Assembly: GCF_000024025.1 (NCBI RefSeq)
Contig: NC_013131.1
Location: 6,820,001-6,884,000 of the forward strand
Direction: 5' to 3'
Length of the DNA stretch: 64,000 nt
DNA from: Catenulispora acidiphila DSM 44928
GTDB taxonomy: Bacteria > Actinomycetota > Actinomycetes > Streptomycetales > Catenulisporaceae
Numbering within the stretch: the first letter of the stretch is position 1; each line of letters opens with the position of its first letter. The notes beneath the pieces are model-generated. The model saw nothing but the letters and a program-made list of their open reading frames with translations. It had not been told where the DNA came from and ran no database searches. Positions 30,580 through 39,472 of the stretch are shown in pieces. The position numbers were made by a program, and so were the translations under genes.

Positions 30580-32873
30580 GCACGGGGAACAGCGGGAACT
30601 CGGGGAGCTCGGAGAACTCCGAAAACTTCGAGAACTCCAAGGACTTCGAGAACTTCGACGCCGCCCAGAACGGCGCGGGCTCGAACGGCGCCGCCCAGAA
30701 CGGTGCGAGCTCGAACGGCGCCAGTACCAACGGCGCCAGTACCAACGGTGTCAGTCAGAACGGCGCCAGTGCCAACGGCGCGAGTTCGAACGGCGCCGGG
30801 ACCAACGGCGTGAGTCAGAACGGCGCCAAGCCCGGCGCGGCGCCGAAGATCCCGGCGGCGGCCGGCTCCCCGGACCGCGACGCCGAGCGCCTGGAGACCG
30901 AGAGCGAGGGCGACGCGCCGCGTCCGCAGCAGGGCGGCGCGATCCGCGGTCCGGCGGCGTTCATGGCCGGACCCGCCGCGAAGTCCAAGGACTTCAAGGG
31001 CTCCTCCCGCCGGCTGCTGGCCTACCTACGCCCGGAGCGCCCGATCCTGATCGTCTCCATGGTGATGGCGGCGATCGGCGTCGGGATGTCGGTCTGGGGA
31101 CCCAAGCTGCTGGGCAAGGCGACCGACCTGATCTTCGCCGGCGTCATCGGGCGGCAGTCCAAGCCCGGTCCGGACGGCCACTACCCGACCAAGCAGGAGA
31201 CCATCGCGCGCTTGCGCGCCACCGGCCACGGCACCCAGGCCGACCTGCTGAAGTCGATCAACTTCACGCCGGGCCACGGCATCGACTTCACCAAGGTCGG
31301 GCACGTCCTGATGATCCTGGCCGGGCTGTACGTCCTGGTCTTCGTCTGCATGATGATCCAGTCCCGACTGGTCATCATCGTGGTGAACCGCGCGATGGCG
31401 CGGCTGCGCACCGACATCGAGGCCAAGCTGAGCCGGCTGCCGCTGTCCTACTTCGACAAGCAGCCGCGCGGAGAGGTGCTCTCGCGGGCCACCAACGACG
31501 TGGACAACCTGGCCCAGTCCCTGCAGCAGTCGCTGGCGCAGGTGGTGATGCAGGTCTTCACGCTGCTGGGCGTGATGGTCTTCATGATCTGGACCTCCTG
31601 GCTGCTGGCGCTGATCGCGATCGCGATGGTGCCGCTGTCGGTGTTCGTCGCCGGGCGGATCGGCAAGCGGTCCAAGCCGCAGTTCGTCAAGCAGTGGGCG
31701 GCGACCGGCCGGCTCAACGCGCACATCGAGGAGATGTACACCGGCCACCAGCTGGTCAAGGCGTTCGGGCGGCAGGAGGAGGCGGCGGCGGAGTTCAAGA
31801 AGCAGAACGACGTGCTCAACGACGCCAGCTTCAAGGCGCAGTTCATCAGCGGTCTGATCCAGCCGACGATGATGTTCCTGGGCAACGTCACCTACGTGCT
31901 GGTCGCGGTGGTCGGCGGGCTGCGGGTCTCGGCCGGCGCGCTGTCGCTGGGCAGCGTGCAGGCCTCGATCCAGTACACCCGGCAGTTCAGCATGCCGCTG
32001 TCGCAGGTCGCGGCGATGGCCAACATGATGCAGTCCGGGGTCGCCTCGGCCGAGCGGATCTTCCAGATCCTGGACGCCGAGGAGATGTCGCCCGAGCCGG
32101 CGCAGCCGGTGGAGCTGGAGCGGGTGCAGGGGCGGGTGGAGTTCCGGGACGTGAACTTCAGCTACTCCGCCGACCGGCCGCTGATCGAGGACCTGTCGCT
32201 GGCCGTGCAGCCGGGGCAGACCGTGGCCATCGTCGGCCCGACCGGCGCCGGCAAGACCACGCTGGTCAACCTCCTGATGCGGTTCTACGAGGTGGACTCC
32301 GGCGCGATCCTGCTCGACGGCGTCGACACCGCCGAGATGTCCCGGGAGTACCTGCGGACGCAGACCGGCATGGTGCTGCAGGACGCGTGGCTGTTCGGCG
32401 GCTCCATCGCCGACAACATCGCCTACGGCACCCAGGGCGCCTCGATCGAGCGGATCAAGGCCGCGGCGGCGGCCACGCACGTGGACCACTTCGTGCGCAC
32501 GCTGCCGGACGGCTACGACACCGTGCTCGACGAGGAGGGCTCGAACCTCTCGGCCGGCGAGAAGCAGCTGATCACGATCGCCCGCGCCTTCCTGGCGGAG
32601 CCGGCGATCCTGATCCTGGACGAGGCGACCTCCTCGGTCGACACCCGCACCGAGGTCCTCATCCAGCGCGCGATGAACAAGCTGCGCGAGGGCCGCACCT
32701 CCTTCGTCATCGCGCACCGCCTGTCCACCATCCGCGACGCCGACATGATCCTGGTCATGGAGAACGGCCGGATCGTGGAGAAGGGCTCGCACGTGCAGCT
32801 GCTGGACGCCGACGGCGCCTACTCCCGGCTGTACGCGGCGCAGTTCTCGCAGGCCCTGGCCGAGGTCGACTAG
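30576..32873 (+). CDS. ABC exporter half-transporter, subunit 2, with Asn-Gly-Ala repeat N-terminus
   Basis: A 765-aa partner of the preceding subunit. Residues about 30-92 are a low-complexity tract of NGA/NGV units (SNGASTNGASTNGVSQNG), preceded by a NSGNSGSSENSENFEN stretch; the whole extension before the membrane domain is about 140 residues and should be cytoplasmic and disordered. The membrane domain follows from about residue 145, with an insert between helices 1 and 2 (about residues 190-235). Walker A is GPTGAGKTTLVN, Walker B ILILDEATSSVD with the catalytic Glu present, and the signature is LSAGEKQL, slightly non-canonical. Together with subunit 1 it forms an asymmetric lipid or drug exporter. 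No substrate can be named. Confidence 0.93.
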   Translation: MSTGNSGNSGSSENSENFENSKDFENFDAAQNGAGSNGAAQNGASSNGASTNGASTNGVSQNGASANGASSNGAGTNGVSQNGAKPGAAPKIPAAAGSPDRDAERLETESEGDAPRPQQGGAIRGPAAFMAGPAAKSKDFKGSSRRLLAYLRPERPILIVSMVMAAIGVGMSVWGPKLLGKATDLIFAGVIGRQSKPGPDGHYPTKQETIARLRATGHGTQADLLKSINFTPGHGIDFTKVGHVLMILAGLYVLVFVCMMIQSRLVIIVVNRAMARLRTDIEAKLSRLPLSYFDKQPRGEVLSRATNDVDNLAQSLQQSLAQVVMQVFTLLGVMVFMIWTSWLLALIAIAMVPLSVFVAGRIGKRSKPQFVKQWAATGRLNAHIEEMYTGHQLVKAFGRQEEAAAEFKKQNDVLNDASFKAQFISGLIQPTMMFLGNVTYVLVAVVGGLRVSAGALSLGSVQASIQYTRQFSMPLSQVAAMANMMQSGVASAERIFQILDAEEMSPEPAQPVELERVQGRVEFRDVNFSYSADRPLIEDLSLAVQPGQTVAIVGPTGAGKTTLVNLLMRFYEVDSGAILLDGVDTAEMSREYLRTQTGMVLQDAWLFGGSIADNIAYGTQGASIERIKAAAAATHVDHFVRTLPDGYDTVLDEEGSNLSAGEKQLITIARAFLAEPAILILDEATSSVDTRTEVLIQRAMNKLREGRTSFVIAHRLSTIRDADMILVMENGRIVEKGSHVQLLDADGAYSRLYAAQFSQALAEVD

Positions 32874-32914
32874 CCCTCGGCCGAGACGACCTGAACCAGG
32901 GTCCTGCGTCAGCG

Positions 32915-32954
32915 GCGGGCCGGCCGACTCCGAGGGGGGAGTCGGCCGGCCCGC
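32915..32954 (+). terminator. Strong hairpin terminator after the ABC operon
   Basis: GCGGGCCGGCCGACTCC (32915-32931) pairs perfectly over 17 bp with 32938-32954 across a 6-nt loop, followed by TTGCTGT. Placed 41 bp after the exporter stop. Confidence 0.88.
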
Positions 32955-33098
32955 TTGCTGTGTGCAACTCGGCAAAAGAGTTGCCATGAGCTCGTGACTT
33001 CCTGGCTACCTGCGAGTAGCTTTACCGACCGGTAACCACGCGCGTGTGACCCTGCTCACTCGAACCGTTCGCCCTCGGTCGCCCCCCAGGGAGTCAGA

Positions 33099-33950
33099 AT
33101 GCGTAAACGCCGGATTCTCCATGCCCTCTCAGCCCTGCTCCTGGTCGCGCCACTTGTGGCGTTGGCCGCCCCCGCCCAAGCCGCCACCTCGTCCGGGATC
33201 AACGACTTCTCGTGCAAGCCCAGCGCCGCGCACCCCCGACCGGTGGTGCTGGTACACGGGACGTTCGGTAACGCCAGCGACAACTGGCTGGTCGGCGCGC
33301 CGTACATCGCCGCGCGCGGCTACTGCGTCTTCGAACTCGACTACGGCCAGGAGCCGGGCATCCCGCTGTTCCACGGCCTGGCGCCGGTCGCGCAGTCGGC
33401 GCAGCAGCTGTCGGACTATGTCAACCAGGTGCTCGGCGCCACCGGCGCGTCCCAGGTCGACATCGTCGGACACAGCCAGGGCGGGATGATGCCCCGCTAC
33501 TACCTGAAGTTCCTCGGCGACGCCGCGAAGGTCCACACCCTCGTCGGCCTCGCGCCCTCCAACCACGGCACCAATCTCGACGACATCGAGACCCTCGCCG
33601 CCGACTACTTCCCCGCCGCGCTCGGGCTGATCGGCACGGCCTGCCCGTCGTGCTCGGACCAGATCGTCGGCTCGCCGCTGATGCAGCAGTTGAACGCCGG
33701 CGGCGACACCGTGCCCGGCGTGCAGTACACGGTGATCTCCACGCTGTTCGACGAGGTCGTCACCCCCTGGCAGTCGCAGCGGCTGAGCGGAGCGAACGTC
33801 CACAACATCCTGCTGCAGAACCTGTGCCCGACCGACCTGTCCGAGCACGTCCTCATCGGCACCACCGACAAGATCGCCCTGCACGAGGCGGTCAACGCAC
33901 TGGATCCGTCCCACGCGACGCCGACGACGTGCCTGTCGGCCTTCTCGTAG
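33099..33950 (+). CDS. Secreted lipase/esterase, alpha/beta-hydrolase (GHSQG)
   Basis: A 283-aa extracellular lipase. The signal peptide is clear: RKRR, then a hydrophobic core LSALLLVAPLVALAAPAQA with a cleavage site after AQA. The mature part has the oxyanion segment VVLVHGTFGN, the nucleophile elbow GHSQGG (Ser near residue 128), an acidic residue in the TLFDEVVTP region, and a His in SEHVLIG near the C-terminus. Four or more cysteines suggest disulfides. It resembles Streptomyces/actinobacterial triacylglycerol lipases of the LIP class. The ATG at 33099 follows CAGGGAG. Substrate chain length unknown. Confidence 0.92.
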   Translation: MRKRRILHALSALLLVAPLVALAAPAQAATSSGINDFSCKPSAAHPRPVVLVHGTFGNASDNWLVGAPYIAARGYCVFELDYGQEPGIPLFHGLAPVAQSAQQLSDYVNQVLGATGASQVDIVGHSQGGMMPRYYLKFLGDAAKVHTLVGLAPSNHGTNLDDIETLAADYFPAALGLIGTACPSCSDQIVGSPLMQQLNAGGDTVPGVQYTVISTLFDEVVTPWQSQRLSGANVHNILLQNLCPTDLSEHVLIGTTDKIALHEAVNALDPSHATPTTCLSAFS

Positions 33951-33959
33951 ATTCGCCAT

Positions 33960-34002
33960 GGCGGGCGGTGCCGCGGTTCTCGTTGACGCGGCACCGCTCG
34001 CC
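33960..34002 (+). terminator. Hairpin terminator after the lipase
   Basis: GGCGGGCGGTGCCGCG (33960-33975) pairs with CGCGGCACCGCTCGCC (33987-34002) over 16 bp with one G-T pair and an 11-nt loop. It ends 21 bp before the HIT gene start. Confidence 0.8.
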
Positions 34003-34022
34003 GGCGCCTAGAGTCAGTCCTC

Positions 34023-34478
34023 GTGACCCAGGACCCTGACTGCTACAGCTGCCAGAACGAGGCTCGCCTGCCGGAGCTGCCACCGCGCGAACACGTCGGG
34101 TCCGACGACCACTGGCGGGTCGCGCACGCCTTCGGCGCGGGCGTGCCGGGCTGGCTGGTGCTGCTGCCGCGCCGGCACGTCACGGCGATCGCGGACCTGA
34201 CCGACGCCGAGGCCGCTGGTCTGGGCACCTGGCAGGTCCGGTTGTCGCGGGCGCTGCACGCGGTGACGGGCTGCGAGAAGACGTATGTGGCGCAGTTCGC
34301 CGAGGCTGCCGGCTTCGGACATGTCCACTTCCACATCGTCCCGCGAAGCCCTGACCTGCCGCCGGAGCTTCGCGGTCCGCGCGTGTTCGGGCTGCTCGGG
34401 CGCGGTGCGCAGGAATCGGTTCCGGACGTGCGGGCAGACGAGATCGCTCTCGCGCTACGAGCAGCGCTCGCCGGCTGA
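34023..34478 (+). CDS. HIT-family nucleotide hydrolase/transferase
   Basis: A 151-aa cytoplasmic protein. The histidine triad is HVHFHIVPR near residue 100, and the N-terminal strand pair reads PGWLVLLPRRHV, both typical of HIT enzymes acting on AMP- or diadenosine-linked substrates. Two N-terminal cysteines (DCYSCQNE) resemble the zinc-binding CxxC found in many HIT proteins. The start is GTG at 34023. It lies just after the lipase terminator and converges on the LacI gene. Confidence 0.9.
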   Translation: MTQDPDCYSCQNEARLPELPPREHVGSDDHWRVAHAFGAGVPGWLVLLPRRHVTAIADLTDAEAAGLGTWQVRLSRALHAVTGCEKTYVAQFAEAAGFGHVHFHIVPRSPDLPPELRGPRVFGLLGRGAQESVPDVRADEIALALRAALAG

Positions 34479-34508
34479 GAAGCGCGCGGCCGCAAGGATC
34501 GCAGCCCC

Positions 34509-35552
34509 CTACTCAGCAGCCTGATACACCGCACGCCCGCCCGGCAGCGGCGGGCCCACCGCGTCGCCGCCCGAGCCGCGGTCGATGAAGCGGGTGGCCA
34601 GGACCACCGAGCGCGCGGCGGCGTCGTCGCCGTCGATGCGGCCGAACAGGAGTTGGGCGGCGGTACGGCCGAGGGCTGCGGGGTCCTGGCTGACCACTGA
34701 TATCGGGGGGTCGAGTTTGTCAGCGAGCAGGAAGTCGTCGAAGCCGACCAGGGCGAAGCGGCGGCTGGCGCCGGCGTCGACCGCGCCGAGGGTGACCAGG
34801 TCGTTGCCGCTGAAGACGGCGGTCGGGGGGTTGGGGGCGTCCATCAGCTCGCCGATCGCCTTGGCGGCTTCGGGGACGCCGCGCAGGCCGTGGCGGACCA
34901 GGGCCGGGTCCACGGCCAGGCCGGCGGCGGCCATGGCTTGTTCGTAGCCGGCGTAGCGTTCGCGCTGGGTCCAGATCTCCTGGCGGTCGCCGAGGTAGGC
35001 GATGCGGCTGTGGCCGCGGTCCAGGAGGTGGCGTACGGCCGTGGCGGTACCGGCTCGGTTGTCGACGGCAACGCAGTCCACGTCCAGGCCGGTCGCCGGG
35101 CGGTCGACGCAGACCACCTTCACCCCGCGCGCCATCTGCGCCCGGAAGAAGGGGCGGTTGCCGCCGGTGGGGACCAGGACCAGGCCGTCGACCTGGCGGG
35201 CGCTGAAGGCCGAGACCACGTCGCGCTCGCGGCGGGGGTCGTCGTTGGTGCTGCCGACCAGGACCAGGAAGCCGCGGCGGTAGGCCTCGTCCTCGACCGA
35301 GCGCGCGAGGGCGGAGAAGAAGGGGTTCGCCAGGTCGTCGACCACCAGACCGATGGTGCGCGAATCCTGTGCCTTGCGTCTGAGGTTGCGGGCGATATCG
35401 TTACGCTGGTAACCCAGAGCCCTGATCGCCTCCTCGACCCGGGCCGCGGTCTGCGGGGCCACGCCGGTCTCGCCGGCCACCACCCGCGAGACCGTCATCA
35501 GCGACACCCCCGCCGCCCGCGCCACGTCTTTCATCGTGGGCCGCGCTGCCAT
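34509..35552 (-). CDS. LacI-family sugar regulator
   Basis: A 347-aa repressor. The helix-turn-helix and hinge occupy residues 1-60 (MKDVARAAGVSLMTVSRVVAGE, then ARNLRRKAQDSRTIG). The effector domain has the periplasmic-binding-protein fold with VDRPATGLDVDCVAVDNRAGTATAVRHLLDRGHSRIAYLGD. The start at 35552 follows GAGGACCGATG. It diverges from the GH92 mannosidase with two palindromic candidate operators in the 149-bp gap, so it most likely represses the mannosidase and itself until a mannose-derived sugar binds. Effector identity is inference. Confidence 0.92.
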   Translation of the reverse strand: MAARPTMKDVARAAGVSLMTVSRVVAGETGVAPQTAARVEEAIRALGYQRNDIARNLRRKAQDSRTIGLVVDDLANPFFSALARSVEDEAYRRGFLVLVGSTNDDPRRERDVVSAFSARQVDGLVLVPTGGNRPFFRAQMARGVKVVCVDRPATGLDVDCVAVDNRAGTATAVRHLLDRGHSRIAYLGDRQEIWTQRERYAGYEQAMAAAGLAVDPALVRHGLRGVPEAAKAIGELMDAPNPPTAVFSGNDLVTLGAVDAGASRRFALVGFDDFLLADKLDPPISVVSQDPAALGRTAAQLLFGRIDGDDAAARSVVLATRFIDRGSGGDAVGPPLPGGRAVYQAAE

Positions 35553-35570
35553 CGGTCCTCCTCGTTCGGC

Positions 35571-35585
35571 TGGTTAACGTTACCA
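35571..35585. promoter_or_regulatory. LacI-type operator near the LacI gene
   Basis: TGGTTAACGTTACCA is a near-palindrome centred on AACGTT, the usual centre of LacI-family operators. It lies 19 bp before the LacI start and 117 bp before the mannosidase start. Confidence 0.65.
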
Positions 35586-35648
35586 TCCGTAATTCCTCAG
35601 CGCGTCCCATTGACAACTCTTCTCAGGGGCCAGACAATCCCCGATGCC

Positions 35649-35662
35649 TGTGAACGTTCACA
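35649..35662. promoter_or_regulatory. LacI-type operator near the mannosidase gene
   Basis: TGTGAACGTTCACA is a perfect 14-bp palindrome with the same AACGTT centre, 39 bp before the GTG start of the GH92 gene. The two sites are 78 bp apart start to start. Confidence 0.65.
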
Positions 35663-35701
35663 CCGTACTGCGTCAGTGCTCGCGTCGAGAGAAGAGACAT
35701 C

Positions 35702-38374
35702 GTGACCGGTTCGAACCGCACAGGGCGCCCACGGCGCCTCAGCTCCCTGATATCGGCCGGGGCCCTGGTGGCCGCGACCGCACTGGGCACCGCGGGGCTG
35801 TCCGCGGGTGCCGCCCACGCCGCCGCCCCCGCCTTCGTCGCCGATCCGGCCTCCACGGTCAACACCCTGGTGATGACCTCCGGCGGCGGCAACGACTTCC
35901 CCGGCGCCGACTCCCCGTTCGGCATGGTGCAGTGGAGCCCGGACTCCCCCAACGGCAGCCGCAACGCCGGCGGCGGCTATGACTACAGCGCCAACTCCAC
36001 CCGCGGGTTCTCCCTGACCCACGTCGCCGGACCCGGCTGCGGCGCCATGGGCGACCTGCCGGTCCTGCCGTTCACCGGCGGGCTGCCCTCCGGCGACCCG
36101 GGTGTGCTCACCGAATCGCTGAACCACAGCACCGAGACCGGAAACGCCGGCTACTACACGGTGAGCACCGGCTCGACGCCGGTGAAGACCGAGCTGACGA
36201 CCACGGCCCACACCGGGATCGCCCGCTTCACCTTCCCGGCCACCACGCAGGCCGACCTGCTGCTCAAGCTGCTGGACAGCCAGAACGGCAGCAGCGCCAC
36301 CGCCGCGCAGATCGTCGGCAGCAACGAGGTCACCGGCCAGCTCACCTCCGGCGGCTTCTGCGGCGAGGCCGGCAGCTACACGCTGCACTTCGACATGGTC
36401 TTCTCGCAGAACTTCACCTCCTCGCAGGTCATCACCGAAAGCGGCCAGGGCAGCCCGAACTCGGTGTTCCTGAACTTCAACACCAGCTCCAACCAGACCG
36501 TCCAGGCCAAGGTCGGCATCTCCTACGTCTCGGCCGCAAACGCTTCCGCCAACCTGGCCGCCGAACAGTCGGGGTTCAACTTCTCCACGGTGCAGACCGC
36601 CGCGCACAACGCCTGGAACGCCCAGCTGAACAAGATCCAGATAGCCGGCGGCACCACCAGCCAGCAGCAGCTGTTCTACACCTCGCTCTACCACGCGCTG
36701 CTGCACCCCAACACGGTGACCGACGTCAACAACCAGTACATGGGCTTCGACAACGCCGTGCACACCGCCGCCTCCGGCCACCCGCAGTACGACCAGTTCT
36801 CCGGCTGGGACGTCTACAAGGGCCAGACCCAGCTCGCCGCGTTCGTCGATCCCTCGATCGCCTCGGACCAGGCGCAGTCGCTGGTGAACGACTACGCCCA
36901 GGGCGGGACGTTCCCGCAGTGGGGCTTCATGAACTTCTACAACTGGGTCATGGACGGTGACCCGGCGACCGCCGCCATCGCGAACTACTACGCCTTCGGC
37001 GGCACGAACTTCAACACCTCCACCGCGCTGTCGGACATGCTGAATGAGGCCACGACCAACAACAACGTGCGCCGCGGGACCTCGCTGGAGAACACCTACG
37101 GCTACCTGCCCTCGGACCTCTACACCGGCTCCCTGGGCTGCTGCAACGTCCGCGACACGGCCTCCAGCCTCATCGAGTACGACAACGCCGACTTCGCGCT
37201 GTCCCGCTTCGCCTCCTCCATGGGCGACTCGGCCAACGCGACCAAGTTCAACGCCCGGGCCAACAACTGGAAGCACATCTTCAACCCGGCCAACCAGCTG
37301 CTGAACCCCGAGTCGAGCAACGGCAGCTTCGACAGCATCACCACCGGGAGCACGACCGGCTTCACCGAGTCCACCGCCGCGCAGAACCGCTTCGACGTCG
37401 GCTTCGACCAGGCCGGTCTGGCCGCGCTCTACGGCGGCAACAGCGCGATCAACTCGGCGCTGGACTACTACTTCCAGTCCTTCAACAGCAGCCACTCCGA
37501 CCAGTCGTTCCTGTCCAACGAGGTGGACCTGGGCACCCCCTGGTTCTACGACTGGACCGGCGAGCCCTCGCACACCCAGTCGGTCGTGAACCGCATGCTC
37601 AACCAGCTCTACCAGGACACCCCGGCCGGCTTCCCGAACAACGACGACCTGGGCACCATGTCCTCGCAGTACGTCTGGGGCGCCCTGGGCATGTACCCGG
37701 TGACCCCGGGCAGCGCGGACCTGGCGCTGAACAGCCCGCTGTTCACGCAGGCGGTCGTCCACCTGGACTCCGGCTCGACCATCACGATCAACGCCCCGGC
37801 CGCCTCGGCGAGCAACTACTACATCCAGTCGCTCACCGTGAACGGCACCGCGAGCACCCACACCTGGCTGCCGGCCTCGACCTGGAAGTCCGGCGCCACG
37901 CTGAACTTCACCCTCGGCTCCTCGGCGTCCAGCTGGGGCACCGCGGCCGGCGACGCGCCGCCGTCCTACGACCAGAGCAGCGCCGGCGGCGCCGTCGGGC
38001 CGCTGACGTCGGGCATCGCGGGCAAGTGCGCGGACGACGACCACCGCGGCACCGCCAACGGGACCAAGATCCAGCTGTGGAGCTGCAACGGTTCGGTGGC
38101 GCAGCAGTTCACCGCCAACGCCAACGGCAGCCTGGGCATCATGGGCGGCTGCCTGGACGTGACCAGCGGCGGGAGCGCGGACGGCACGCTGGTGCAGCTG
38201 TACACGTGCAACAACACCGGATCCCAGGTGTGGCAGCAGCAATCCAACGGCTCGCTGGTGAACCCGCAGTCCGGCAAGTGCCTGGACGACCCGGGCAGCA
38301 GCACCACCGACGGCACGCAGTTGCAGATCTACACCTGCAACGGCTCCAACGCCCAGAAGTGGACGATTCCGTAG
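35702..38374 (+). CDS. Secreted GH92 alpha-mannosidase with C-terminal ricin-type lectin domain
   Basis: An 890-aa extracellular enzyme. The signal peptide is about 40 residues (LISAGALVAATALGTAGLSAGAAHAAA). The GH92 N-terminal beta-sandwich begins with VNTLVMTSGGGNDFPGADSPFGMVQWSPDS; the catalytic (alpha/alpha)6 domain has SGWDVYKGQ and GFPNNDDLGTMSSQYVWGALGMYPV, the latter holding the catalytic acidic pair. GH92 enzymes are calcium-dependent exo-alpha-mannosidases acting on N-glycan or fungal mannan chains. The last about 130 residues form a ricin B-type beta-trefoil with three QxW-type repeats (VAQQFTAN, SQVWQQ, AQKWTIP) for carbohydrate binding. The GTG start at 35702 is preceded by GAGAAGAG. 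Regulated probably by the divergent LacI protein. Confidence 0.93.
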   Translation: MTGSNRTGRPRRLSSLISAGALVAATALGTAGLSAGAAHAAAPAFVADPASTVNTLVMTSGGGNDFPGADSPFGMVQWSPDSPNGSRNAGGGYDYSANSTRGFSLTHVAGPGCGAMGDLPVLPFTGGLPSGDPGVLTESLNHSTETGNAGYYTVSTGSTPVKTELTTTAHTGIARFTFPATTQADLLLKLLDSQNGSSATAAQIVGSNEVTGQLTSGGFCGEAGSYTLHFDMVFSQNFTSSQVITESGQGSPNSVFLNFNTSSNQTVQAKVGISYVSAANASANLAAEQSGFNFSTVQTAAHNAWNAQLNKIQIAGGTTSQQQLFYTSLYHALLHPNTVTDVNNQYMGFDNAVHTAASGHPQYDQFSGWDVYKGQTQLAAFVDPSIASDQAQSLVNDYAQGGTFPQWGFMNFYNWVMDGDPATAAIANYYAFGGTNFNTSTALSDMLNEATTNNNVRRGTSLENTYGYLPSDLYTGSLGCCNVRDTASSLIEYDNADFALSRFASSMGDSANATKFNARANNWKHIFNPANQLLNPESSNGSFDSITTGSTTGFTESTAAQNRFDVGFDQAGLAALYGGNSAINSALDYYFQSFNSSHSDQSFLSNEVDLGTPWFYDWTGEPSHTQSVVNRMLNQLYQDTPAGFPNNDDLGTMSSQYVWGALGMYPVTPGSADLALNSPLFTQAVVHLDSGSTITINAPAASASNYYIQSLTVNGTASTHTWLPASTWKSGATLNFTLGSSASSWGTAAGDAPPSYDQSSAGGAVGPLTSGIAGKCADDDHRGTANGTKIQLWSCNGSVAQQFTANANGSLGIMGGCLDVTSGGSADGTLVQLYTCNNTGSQVWQQQSNGSLVNPQSGKCLDDPGSSTTDGTQLQIYTCNGSNAQKWTIP

Positions 38375-38402
38375 CGCCGGCGGCGCCCTCCGGCTCCGCC
38401 GG

Positions 38403-38480
38403 AACGCAGTGAATCGCAGTGAATCGCAGTGAATCGAACTGAATTCGCACTGAAATCGCACTGAACTGAAATCGCACTGA
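38403..38480. repeat. Short tandem repeat GAATCGCAGT and variants
   Basis: Two exact GAATCGCAGT units after a GAACGCAGT lead, then GAATCGAACT, GAATTCGCACT, GAAATCGCACT and GAACTGAAATCGCACT follow in tandem, drifting from 10 to 16 bp. It lies between the mannosidase stop and its terminator. Confidence 0.8.
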
Positions 38481-38516
38481 TCAGGGGTCTGGTTCCGAAG
38501 TGAACCAGACCCCTGA
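38481..38516. terminator. Bidirectional hairpin terminator
   Basis: TCAGGGGTCTGGTTC (38481-38495) pairs perfectly with GAACCAGACCCCTGA (38502-38516) across a 6-nt loop, between convergent mannosidase and LLM genes. Confidence 0.88.
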
Positions 38517-38535
38517 CGCCTCCCCCCAGGAGGTC

Positions 38536-39294
38536 TCAGTCGCGCGCGTGCGCCAGCAGCCGCCGCACGTTGTCCAGCTCGAACGGGTGGTCCCCGCCGA
38601 CGATGATGTGGTCGGCGCCGACGTCCAGATACGCCTGGTAGTTGTCGATCTCGTCGTCATTGATCATCACGGTGCGCTCCACGGCCTTGGGGTCCCGGCC
38701 CAGCTTCGCGCACCACTCGTCGAGCACCTGGTTCTTGTGGCGGAAGTTCTCCACCGGACCGAAGGTGTTCCACAGGTCGGCGTACTGCGCGACCAGCCGC
38801 AGCGTCACCTTCTCCCCGCCGCCGCCGATCAGGATCGGCAGGTCGGCGGCGGCCGGGTTGAGCTTGCCCAGCCGCTCCTTGATCCGCGGCAGCGCCGCCT
38901 TCAGCGCCTGCAGCCGCTCCGGCGCGGTCCCGAACTCATAGCCGTATTCGGTGTAGTCGCGCTCGAACCAGCCCGAGCCGATACCCAGCACGTACCGTCC
39001 GCCGGAGAGCTGGTCCACGGTCCGCGCCATGTCCGCCAGCAGCTCAGGATTGCGGTAGCTGTTGCAGTGCACGAGCATCCCGAACCGGGCCCGCGTCGTG
39101 GTCACGGCCATCGCGGCGAGCAGGCTGGAGCCCTCGAAGTGGGTCCCGTCCGGATCCCCGCCGAGCGGGTAGAAGTGATCCCAGGTCCAGATCGAGTCCA
39201 CGCCGAGAGCGTCCGCGCGCTGCCACGCCTCGCGCAGGGCGGTGGTGTCGGTGTGTTGAGGGCGCAGCTGCACGCCCACTTTGAATCGCGCCAT
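38536..39294 (-). CDS. LLM-class F420-dependent oxidoreductase
   Basis: A 252-aa TIM-barrel protein of the luciferase-like monooxygenase family. Segments ADALGVDSIWTWDHFYPL, SGGRYVLGIGSGWFERDYTEYGYEF and DLPILIGGGGEKVTLRLVAQYADLWNTFG are characteristic of actinobacterial F420-dependent reductases/dehydrogenases rather than FMN luciferases. Substrate unknown. At 252 aa it is slightly shorter than the usual 280-330 but all core segments are present. Single gene, convergent with the mannosidase. Confidence 0.88.
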   Translation of the reverse strand: MARFKVGVQLRPQHTDTTALREAWQRADALGVDSIWTWDHFYPLGGDPDGTHFEGSSLLAAMAVTTTRARFGMLVHCNSYRNPELLADMARTVDQLSGGRYVLGIGSGWFERDYTEYGYEFGTAPERLQALKAALPRIKERLGKLNPAAADLPILIGGGGEKVTLRLVAQYADLWNTFGPVENFRHKNQVLDEWCAKLGRDPKAVERTVMINDDEIDNYQAYLDVGADHIIVGGDHPFELDNVRRLLAHARD

Positions 39295-39428
39295 GAACGG
39301 CGGTCCTCACTGTCGTAAGAGGTCTACGGAGTTGTACCGGACAACTCCACCACACTCAAGGACGACCTACGGCAGCGACGGGCCGATCTGGTTGCACAGT
39401 GAGACACCGCACGCCGGGCGGACCGGCT

Positions 39429-39472
39429 GCGGAACTGCTTCGGGCTTACTGCGGAGCTGCTTCGGGCCTACT
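39429..39472. repeat. 22-bp tandem duplication over the kinase stop codon
   Basis: Two 22-bp units (39429-39450 and 39451-39472) of GCGGARCTGCTTCGGGCYTACT; the second contains the complement of the kinase TAG stop (39468-39470) and the first a TAA at the equivalent position. A partial third GCGGCGG follows. Confidence 0.8.
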
